From the NCBI RefSeq assembly GCF_040183065.1, contig NC_091123.1:111884821-111948820 (forward strand): a DNA stretch of 64,000 nt, read 5' to 3'. Made by a program: the position numbers and the translations under genes. The notes under the pieces were generated by a model, which was given only the letters and a program-made list of their open reading frames with translations, had not been told where the DNA came from and searched no databases. Shown here piece after piece: positions 55,483 through 64,000 of the stretch. This stretch comes from Periplaneta americana. Its lineage: Eukaryota; Arthropoda; Insecta; Blattodea; Blattidae. Position 1 is the first letter of the stretch. Each line of letters opens with the position of its first letter.

Positions 55483-56229
55483 CCTGATTGTTTTTTTTTT
55501 TAATTTTCCCTCAACAAATTGAAGCAGAATTGCTGGGTAACTTCTGGCGTTGGACCTCGGACTCATTTCATCATTAATTCACATATCAACATCATCCATA
55601 CAATATTCCAGGTTAAATTCATGGTGCAGCATGCTGTACTTGTATAAGAGTGTGGCTGTTTGGCTACCCAATTATTCACAGAATAGGAGTGGTAAGGACA
55701 ATAAGCCAAAGGCTGCAGTGCAAGCCTTCGGGTCCCTCTTCCTTACAAGGTTAAAAATGATGAGAAGTTATTTTCTCAAAAACAGGCACATTTATTGCAT
55801 TAATTATTTTTTGTTTTATAACTACTGAAACGTTTTAATTTTTATGTTCGACGTTGTTTATTTTTATGTTTCTAAATACAACATAAACATATCTCAAGGC
55901 ATGTTTTGTTTTGTGAACCTTCTCGCGACCCTCTCAGCTATTTAAACAACCTCCCAGAGGGTCACGGCCCACACTTTGGGGACCACTGCCCTAAGATAAT
56001 GAGGCTCTATCAAGTCTAAATCTATGGATAAATAAATGTTATTAACATCATAGCAAGGTAAAAAGTTAAACGTTAGTTTATATTTTTTTATAAAGTTTAT
56101 GAAGGGATGCTGAATTTTAATAGTAGCTGTATGGGGGATAAACAATTCACAAAAATATTCTTACAGTGTTATATGATACGAATCATTCAGAAGACTATAA
56201 TGAAAACAATTTGTACTATATCGTACTTA

Positions 56230-56820
56230 ATTTTCATGATTAAGATAAAGCGAAGGAAGTTAAGGTAAGGTAAAATAAGATACCAGTATGTTACGATAAA
56301 AGAAGTTAAGATAGGGTATGGGTAAAGTAAAGGTATTTAGCTTAATGTTGGGTAAATCATAAGGTATGGAAAGATATGACATGGAAGGGTAGGGTAAAAT
56401 TAAGATAAGGTACAGTACAAAAAATTAAGATAGTTAAGATAAAGTGAAGTAGGATAGGATGAAGTAAGGTATGACAGAATAAGGTACCGATAAGACAAAA
56501 TAAGGACAATAAGGTACAGTAAGGTAAGAGAAAGTAAGTTAGGGTAAGTTACGTAAGGTAAGTCAAGAAAGTAAGCCAATGTAAGGTGTAGTGAGGTAAG
56601 AATGTGTTATAATAGGGTAAGCGAAAATGGAAGGACATTAAATTACTAAGCAAGATTAAGTAAAGTAATCTAAGTTAATGTACCATAAGTTAAAGAAAAT
56701 TAAGTTCAGATAAGGTAAGCTAGGTTTAGATAAGACAGATAAATTAAGGTAAAATTAAGAAAATTATCGTAAGGGAAAGTAAGTAAAAATATGGTAAGGT
56801 AAAAACGACACAAATCATAT
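56230..56820. repeat. Degenerate (GGTAA)n-like pentanucleotide array
   Basis: A purine-rich strand made of variants of aaggtaaggtaa, aagtaaggta, gataaggtacag and ttaagataag over about 600 bp. Strong local periodicity near 5 but with many substitutions and indels. It is a decayed simple-sequence array. Confidence 0.75.
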
Positions 56821-57549
56821 CTATGATAGCTACCTATGTAGAGTAGATATTCAATAAAAAATATGGTTAATAAATGGATCAATATAGAAAGACAATAAAA
56901 CTAGAATAATTACAATATATTGAAACATTTTCGGTTGTGTTGTGTACCTTTAATGTTAGCGGTTTATTTATGTCAATTGAAGCCAACAGATGACGGAAAT
57001 TAGACGCCATGTTGGTAGATAATGTTACATATTTATTATCGCAACTTTTGGGATCTTACATGGAGACCTTTAACATGTCTCAATTTGGTACAAATTAAAT
57101 CTACTCATATTACAAGTAAAGAGTGTTTCTATGGCTTTCTCTCCAAATATAAATTTAAGTTATTTAATTATTTACTTTATACTTATACTACAACATTTAT
57201 TTTTTTCTTCTTCTTTGTCATTCCCTTTTACCGTCTAGCATTGGGTACAAAATTTATCCACCAGATAAAATAATGACATAAAATGAGTAGGGCCTAGTAA
57301 AAATTGTCTTGTAGACTTTTCATCTACTGTGTGACAAGAACTTTAATTCAAGAAGTATATTTTGTAATGTGTCATGAAACAAATATTGAAATGTATACTC
57401 ATCATTCCATTTAATTTTAGTATGATTTGAAACATTAAATTTGAACATCTCCATACATTTTGTGTCATGTGTATGATTATCAACAAATTTTGCAATTACA
57501 TTTACATGCTGTGTTAGTCCATTTTTGTTCCACACTGTAGCATTATGAT

Positions 57550-57870
57550 CTGTGGACTCATGTTACGGAATGAATGTTGGTTCAGATCCTCATTGGGGAG
57601 GATTTTCTCGTGAAATTTCGGCCAGTGTTGAGACTGGTACCTACACACCCAGTATAGTGATGAATTTGCGGAGCCATGTCAAGTAGCAAAATCAGGTTCG
57701 AAAACCAGCTATGAGTAAAACGGCTGGGAAATCATCGTGCTAACTACACAATACTTTCAATCTGGTTGGATGATCATTCACTTTTGCTAAGGCATGTGGA
57801 CGTGAGGCCAGCAATTGGCTTGTTGGACTTGGTCCTTCATGGGCTGCCATGCCATGGATTACTGTTAGTC
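57550..57870 (+). mobile_element. SINE family B, copy 3
   Basis: Shares tctcgtgaaatttcggccag, gagactggtacctacacacc, aatcatcgtgctaactacac and the 3' block ccttcatgggctgccatgcc with 12091-12446 and 22322-22630. More diverged than they are. Confidence 0.82.
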
Positions 57871-58904
57871 CATTTTAGTGTATTTTTTATTAAGTTAATT
57901 TTTTTATAAGATAAGGATATGTTCAGCGAGGAGTATGGTTATGGGAGATATACAGTGTCTGAAATGAGAGGAATAGTTGTTCATGAGAATCAGCAAATAG
58001 AAACCTCAAATGCGATGCCAACGCAATACAATGGAGCCAAATAACTTCGACATATTCTACCTATACACATATGTTCGTGTAATGTAGCATTTTAAGGTTT
58101 CCACACAGATTAATAAATAATCATTCTTCAATGTACTGTATTACAATTTGTCGAATATAGACACTGCTTAAAAAATAATTTACCTATATTTTTAACATTT
58201 AAAGTAAGTTTGCTTTAATTCAAATATGAATAATAATTGTGTTCAATTTTAACACATTTTCACAAATTTGACCATTATTAATACTGTAATCACATATTTT
58301 AAGAAGTTTCTAAATGATAAAAGAAAAAGGACTTTGCTGTCTACTATAGTTATGCTTGTGGTACCGTAATCATCACAGTGAAATGTACACATATGGAACT
58401 GATGGAAGTATAAGCAAGACAGTAGGAAAACTTTCACTTATCCATTTTTGCTTAAGATATTGGTTTCATTCTATACATAAAATCTCCAGGAAATAAAAAA
58501 AAAAAAAAAACAAAAACACTTTTGTGCTTTGAAATTTCAAAGAGTAACAGTTACTTAAGTCTGATAAGTACAGGTAATATTTCGGAAGAAATGGTTTGAA
58601 TTTGAATTATTCTGCTGCTGATAAAAGATCAATTAAATAAAACACGACAAAGACTGAATGCGCTTTCATATTTAGGCAAAAACTAGGAAGGAAGGGATAC
58701 TCACTTGAACTCTTGCTTTATTGCATTTCATCAGTAATGAACTAAAATAATAATAAAAAAAAACAGCTTCGTTTTCTGTACTGCATATAAAAGGCATTCC
58801 TTACAAACCCGAAAAGTAAAATACTTGACTTTATTTTACGATTTAAGAGCACTCTGTAAACGACAGTATGATCAGACAGACATTTTGTAACACTTAGTAT
58901 AATA
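57871..58904. other. No recognisable gene
   Basis: AT-rich sequence with an A run at 58497-58510. No coding or repeat identity assigned. Confidence 0.5.
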
Positions 58905-59400
58905 TGTAACTAGTCAGTGATGTATGCAACGGAGGGAGAAAAGAGCTGGCCACCCTATCTCATTACCTCCTGGCTTAGTTACTCATGAGTGATACCTTAT
59001 TGGTGTCACTTATGAGGTTCAAACCTGTCTTCGGACAGTTGACTAAACAACAAAAATTTGCTTCTGTGGAAATTCACCAAATCATAGAGAGGTTTACAAC
59101 CAGTGGCCTAAGGTATGTATGTTTAGTCAGCAATCCAAAGATTGGTTGGAACCTCATAAGTGACACCAGTAAGGCATCAATCATGAGGCAACTAAGCCAA
59201 AAGATAATAGAGTAGGATGGTCAGTTCCTTTATCTCTCCATTGCATACATCACAGACTAGTAACATAGTTCATGCATAATGATATGTATGCAACAATTCT
59301 TCCCTTGACACATATCGTCAAGTGAGATGTATTGTCTGATAATTAATAGATGTATCAGCCAGGACCTTAATCTGGGGTAATGACTTAATGTACAATGTAA
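58905..59400. repeat. Dispersed repeat family F, foldback copy
   Basis: Left arm 58905-59050 (plus) and right arm 59150-59275 (minus) are the same sequence in opposite orientation. Compare gatgtatgcaacggag with ctccattgcatacatc, and ctcatgagtgataccttatt with its near-complement at 59170-59190. The right arm continues to about 59400 with the block shared with 6375-6470. This shows that the family can be a large inverted repeat. Confidence 0.78.
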
Positions 59401-59422
59401 ATTATCGATTAAAGGATAGTTA

Positions 59423-59646
59423 GGGCCGGTTCACATGGTGCAGGAATTTCTCGAAATGGACATTTATTCAAATCGATTTCTTGTGGACAGCAGTGTACAC
59501 ACGATTTGATTTTTTCCCATATATAACTTAAATAAAATTTAATTATGCACGGAAAAAAATCGAATCGTGTATACATTGCTATCTGCAGGAAATCAATTTG
59601 AATAAATGTTCATTTCAAGAAATTCCCACACCATGTGAATGGGCCC
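59423..59646. mobile_element. PIF/Harbinger-like MITE
   Basis: 224 bp, almost fully palindromic. Ends GGGCCGGTTCACATGG and GGGCCCATTCACATGG (reverse complement of the right end). TTA on both sides (59420-59422 and 59647-59649), as expected for a 3-bp PIF/Harbinger duplication. Inner arms carry the tcaaatcgatttc / gaaatcaatttga pair. Confidence 0.85.
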
Positions 59647-59649
59647 TTA

Positions 59650-60995
59650 CTCTAAATCTTTTAAGATAGGAGTCTCTATATGTGAAGTGAACTAGCTGGA
59701 GGAAGTAAAAAGTTGGACTAAAATCGCAACAAAAGATAAAAATAATTCTGTATATATCTATTATTTTTTAATAACTTTTCCTTCCACAAAAATTATTTCA
59801 TTTCATTTGTCACTTTACCGGTATTCTATGCAGTGTAAAAAATCATGAAACAAAACGTTAGAATTGATTTGAACTGAAGATCACCATTGTGTATTTTTGC
59901 TTTTATATGAAGATCCATTATTTTTTTATAAAAGCCAGAGGGCCTGGGTTCAAAGCACACTATACCATGAATTTATAATTTGTATGGGGCAAGCCTATGG
60001 TCCAGGCAATATAAGGCTTTACATTTCTTGGCACTAGTGACATCCATGAGCCCACTTGTATAATAATCAGAGCAAATAACGACAAGTGAAGGCCCTAACA
60101 TTGGATAGAAAAAAATATATTATGTGCATTATTTCCTGATAAAATTATTCGTAAATACTGAACATACACAAAATCAGTCTGACTGTTTAAGAGAAATCTC
60201 TGTACACAGACAGACAGATAGGGAGATGGTGTGCCCAAAATAACTTTTTCGATATCAAGAAACATGTATTTCCTTAAATATATCGAAATCGATTTTTTGC
60301 AACATCACATCACTTTTACTTTATAGTTTGTATAGTGAGAAAGACAAAATAATGTAGAGATTGAAATATGAAAGAAAATATTAATTAATATACTCTTCAA
60401 TTTTTGCAATAAATTGTTTTGTAAATATACCAAGAATTTTTGCTCTGTGGAAAACTAGAGTGGAACAAAACTCAGCTTAATATTATTATACATTAACATT
60501 TCAGTGCTTGCACTTATTGTAATCTCGTTATTGCTCGTGCGGGCTATTATTGTAGCCCATTACAATTTTGGCCTTTATTTTAATATATTATAATTTGTTC
60601 ATCACATTCAGCCAACCATTGCTGAATTTGTCTGGCAGTCATAATTTATTTATTTTAATGATGCATGCAATTATTAAGAAATTAAAACATGAAATTTATG
60701 AGAAGTTGCTTCGGAAATAAAGCTACAGGTTTACTCACGTAGGCTATAACTGTAGCCCAAGGAATAACAATCACTCTCACTCTGAACATCTGGTCGTCAT
60801 AAACTACAGTGACATCAAAAACATTTTCCTTGCGTTTTTATTGTACTTTGTTTTTTGACCATACCATGCAGGCACGTGCTTATAAACCGTAACACTCTCG
60901 CTCTGCTGTGTGCAGTTTGAAGCAAGGCAAACATTCAGTTGCTGTGTGTCTGTTGCCGACGTAACATAGCAGAGTGCTGTAGTGTGTTTCGAAGA
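59650..60995. other. No recognisable gene
   Basis: AT-rich sequence. A block near 59945 with gcctgggttcaaagcaca is weakly B-box-like. Nothing firm. Confidence 0.45.
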
Positions 60996-62037
60996 CATGG
61001 TTGCTTTTTCTGTGCAGTAGAGAGCTTTTCTTATTGAAGCATGCTTCAGAACAGGCAGCAAGGATGGAGATGGAAACTGGAAGTATAATATTGAAGACGA
61101 TGAAGAACAGTTTGTTTATCGTTTTCGTAATCACTGAAAACTTCTGCAGAACTCCTAATAATTTGATTAGTAAATTTAGAGAAACCGGATGCACAGAACA
61201 GAAAAGGTATTTTGAAAAGGCTACAAAACTAACAGAAGATTTAGTTGCAAATGTAAAAGAAAAATGCAGAAGAGTCCTCATAAGTTCTTAAAGAGAAGGG
61301 CTGCGGAAACGGGCATTTCATACGCAAGTGCTCATACAGTTCTGAGGAAAAAGTTACACATGTTTTCATATAAAGTTACGGTAATACACGAGCTTCAAAC
61401 ATTAGATCCTCTAGCCAGGCTGCAATATTGCCATTAGTTTGAAGAAAATATGACTGAGGACAAGTTGAACCTTACATTTTTCTCAGGGTATGTTCATAGT
61501 CAAAATTGTAAGTCATGGAACACAAACAATCCACACCAATTCATTGAAACTTCCCTACATCCACAACAAATAGATGTTTGGGTTGCTATGTCTAGGAGAA
61601 GAATTATTGGCCCAATATTTTACGACGAATCAGTAGATGTTAAATTTTATAGGGAGAATATTACAGCACCAGTTTTAGAAGAAATTTATAATAATAAACT
61701 GCAAGAAGGCTTCTTTCAGCAAGATGGTGCTACAGCACACATGGCACATAATACAATCCAATTCTTAGAAGAGTTTTACGACAGTAGGTTGATAAGTGCA
61801 GGACTAGAGTCCCCAAGATCACCTGATTTGACACCACTAGATTATTTTCTATGGGGATATTGCAAAACGAAAGTGTACGCCAAATATCCCACAACAATTG
61901 AAGAATTGAAAACTTGTATAGAGGAAACTATACATGGCATTAGTAAAAGCACTCTTCAGAAGGTTTTTGTTAATATGTGTAAAAGAGTTGGAGCATGTAT
62001 TGAAATGGATGAAAATCACTTTCAACACCTAATTTAA
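60996..62037 (+). pseudogene. Mariner-type transposase pseudogene, first catalytic Asp deleted
   Basis: Begins near ATG 60996 (MVAFSVQ, stop, RAFLIEACFRTGS). After frame shifts it reads NLISKFRETG and then, from 61294, AAETGISYASAHTVLRKKLH and YKVTVIHELQTLDPLARLQY, the DNA-binding and linker region. A TAG lies before FEENM. The long open part (61450-62037) has HSQNCKSWNTNNP, IDVWVAMSRRRIIGPIFYDE, the second aspartate in FQQDGATAHMA and the third in SPDLTPLDYFLWG, with 38 residues between them. Where relatives have a SDEAxF motif this copy reads TFFSGYVHSQ, so the first catalytic aspartate is deleted. It ends FQHLI at 62037. Terminal repeats not found. Confidence 0.85.
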
Positions 62038-62219
62038 AATCTTTTGAATTTCCACTTAATTTTCTCCATTTGCATTTTTCTTACATATTGCTTTACTAGA
62101 AATGATTCTCCTTCTCTTTTGTACAATGTGCATGATTTTTTTGTAGGTCTTCTTAAAAGTGTGCTTAACAAACTTGTTTCAGGATTTTCCTTAAACCTTA
62201 AGATTTTTGGAGAAAATAT

Positions 62220-62300
62220 TTTTCTTCATTCTTGGATAGGCCTATCACTCTTTTAACACTTATGTAATCACTGATGAACATTATTTAACAAGTATTTACT
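62220..62300. repeat. Short repeat shared with the foldback at 50985
   Basis: cttcattcttgg, cttttaacacttatgtaatc and actgatgaacattatttaac resemble 50943-51005. Possibly a solo end of the same element. Confidence 0.4.
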
Positions 62301-63289
62301 GCGAAGTATGACTTTCAAATAGTTCAATTACATTCATCAATGAAATATGTTTTTCTTTCTGCTTGACATCACAAGTTTTACCCGTTTCTCTAGTTGACAA
62401 TATAAAATATTTTTTCTTAGCTCTTGAAGAATAATGTGAAAAAAGTAAATATCAAATTACATTTCAGTGAGTTTGAAAGGTAAATGGAGCAATTTCAAGC
62501 AAAAATTTTGAAATTTGTAGAAGGAATAGTGACTTTTCAAGTTATAATTTAAATTTATAAAAACTTTAATAAATCATACAATTTTGGACCATATGAAAAC
62601 ATTTTGTACTGTACCTAGGCTACGGTATTTATATATATACACCTAGCATGATAAGTGTACAAATTTTCAAAGCTCTAGTTTAATCGGTTTAGAAAATTCT
62701 TATTTAACCTCAGTGTATCGTTAAAAAATAATTAAACATGATTAGGTTAGAAAAATAGAGCAAGGACTATACTGAAGCACATAGAATTATTGTAGGTCTA
62801 CATTCGTAAAATAAGGTAAAAAAAAAAAAGATTAATCTTTTTAACAGTACTCGAAAAATTACTAATGATTTACTGCGTAATAAGATAAAAATGGAGATTT
62901 AAAGTCAATATCTTATAACGATAATACAGTTTACAATACAAAATACATTTATGTAACACAATATAACAAAATATGAAGTAAATCTAAGGACCAGATTACC
63001 ATTATTACCATCATGTCAAGAATATGAGCCACAATTTGAAAAATTTTTCCTAGCTGAACATTATTGTTAACGTTTATTAATGATCAATCTCTAGAAATCA
63101 TTAGTGAATTTAGGAATGAAATAAGTTATTAAAGATGCCAGAATTGGTGAGACATTATGAAAGTTTTTAAGAAAAAATTCTAATACTTATGATAATTTTA
63201 CAGACGACATAAATAAAAAACCTCGTAAACTGTTGTTGTTTCTACGGATTTCGGGAAATATTACCTTATTGATCTTGATCTTCCTTAGA
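62301..63289. other. No recognisable gene
   Basis: Very AT-rich sequence. No coding similarity seen. Confidence 0.5.
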
Positions 63290-63860
63290 TCCAATATAGA
63301 TCTTTATAAGCCTAGATCAGATATACATTCCTTTAACACTAGAAATAAAGATAAATTAGATTACACAAAGTGCAGATTGAGCATGAACTCAAATACTTGC
63401 TTTTATAATGGCATCAGTATACTGGTACCGTATTTCATAAGCTACCATTGGAGGCGAGAAAGGTACCAATAAATAGGTTTAAATCCTGTATACATAGACC
63501 TTTCTATTCAGTGAATGAATTCATGGAGTGTGATGTAAATATTGTATTTTAGAAATGTAACCCTTTCTATGTATTTTATTTTTTTCTCTTTGTATTTTAA
63601 TTATTCTTCTTGTCCTTATATACTCTGTTTATTTGCCTATGTATGTTATTTGCTTATAATTAGGTATTTGTTTATTTATCTATATTTATTTGTGCTAAGT
63701 TTGTTTGTGCATGTGTGAGTGTATGTGTGCGTGCGTATATTATCTAACCTGACGATGTCATATCCAGACCTTGTACACTGGTTTCTGACAAATAAATATT
63801 ATGAGCTTATGTGAGGGCGGCAATGAACCTCCAGGTTCCTTAAAAGCCATAAGTAAGTGA
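63290..63860 (+). mobile_element. LINE 3' end with (TAAG)n-like tail
   Basis: Reads SDIHSFNTRNKDKLDYTKCR, then after a frame change FHKLPLEARKVPINRFKS and PFYSVNEFMECDVN to a stop at about 63552. This is a LINE C-terminus with the N-T-R and K-L-P blocks. The 3' side carries the block atgtgagggcggcaatgaac shared with 18190-18215, then aagtaagtgagtaagta. The two parts may come from different elements. Confidence 0.6.
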
Positions 63861-63861
63861 G

Positions 63862-63867
<6 letters not shown>

Positions 63868-63924
<57 letters not shown>
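63868..63924. repeat. (ATT)n microsatellite
   Basis: About 19 ATT units directly after the LINE tail. Confidence 0.95.
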
Positions 63925-63929
<5 letters not shown>

Positions 63930-64000
63930 ATTCTGGCATCCCAATACAACTTGCAAATATTTCCCAATTCGTAAACTTAAGAAATATATTGAGTTTGCTA

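Larger units (their letters stand above)
54368..55620 (+). mobile_element. SINE family A, copy 4, split by a hAT
   Basis: Left part 54368-54457 (gtccaccactgtgaagtaac, B-box-like agttcaaatccc, gacaagttacctgattg). It continues at 55491-55620 (tttccctcaacaaattgaag, gctgggtaacttctggcg, ggacctcggactcatttc). Removing 54458-55490 restores the normal order of the SINE body. Confidence 0.88.
54220..55988. mobile_element. hAT (Charlie-like ends), outer element of a three-level nest
   Basis: Termini CAGTGGTTCCCAGACATTTG (left) and CAGTGGTCCCCAAAGTGTGG (right, reverse complement). The 8-bp duplication is acctaaga at 54212-54219 and ccctaaga at 55989-55996, one mismatch. No transposase. It contains a family A SINE (54368-55620) that is itself split by another hAT. 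Confidence 0.85.

Noticed and set aside
60880..61281. 133-codon minus-strand open frame
   Set aside because: Antisense to the N-terminal part of the mariner pseudogene at 60996-62037.

Overview
The window looks like repeat-rich insect DNA, most probably from a blattodean (cockroach or termite). This rests on the mixture of tRNA-headed SINEs, Jockey, I and RTE-type LINEs, hAT, Tc1/mariner and PIF-like DNA transposons, AT-rich unique sequence and many trinucleotide microsatellites. The species is an inference, not something read directly. I found no rRNA, no CRISPR, no bacterial gene and no complete host gene. The only plausible piece of a host gene is a short terminal exon at 19876-19980 (+) with a strong 3' splice site, a stop codon and poly(A) signals about 400 bases downstream.

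Layout. 1-10208: a 5'-truncated I-type LINE (1083-3750, minus), a SINE with a perfect 14-bp target duplication (4928-5172), a dispersed repeat (6375-6665), and two RTE-type LINE fragments arranged as an inverted repeat (7020-8258). 10209-16004: a degenerate mariner interrupted by a BED-finger hAT whose transposase gene has a clear intron and is itself interrupted by a SINE, followed by a decayed TTF/DUF4371-type hAT. 16406-24533: MITEs, LINE 3' ends, SINEs, the candidate host exon, and a second I-type LINE remnant. 24671-26150: a whole 1480-bp mariner-type element with ~163-bp inverted repeats.

27056-43065 is the main object: a nest of transposons about 16 kb long that can be unpacked exactly from target-site duplications. 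An outer hAT (A) landed in the end of a MITE. It holds two further stacks. Stack 1: hAT-B holds an RTE LINE, which holds hAT-C, which holds a SINE. Stack 2: a Tc1/mariner-superfamily element with DD82E spacing (the Sailor type) holds hAT-D, which holds a 4.55-kb Jockey retrotransposon. The Jockey has both ORFs open, a poly(A) tail and a perfect 13-bp target duplication. At several junctions the broken reading frame becomes continuous again once the inserted element and one duplication copy are removed.

43740-64000: more hAT elements with their duplications (43740-44548, 45412-47016, 54220-55988, 54458-55482), several more SINEs, a PIF/Harbinger-like MITE (59423-59646), a foldback element (50985-51268), a degenerate pentanucleotide array (56230-56820), a mariner transposase pseudogene (60996-62037) and a LINE 3' end (63290-63860). 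The genes do not form a pathway. They are selfish elements of different ages, and only the Jockey proteins look fully functional.
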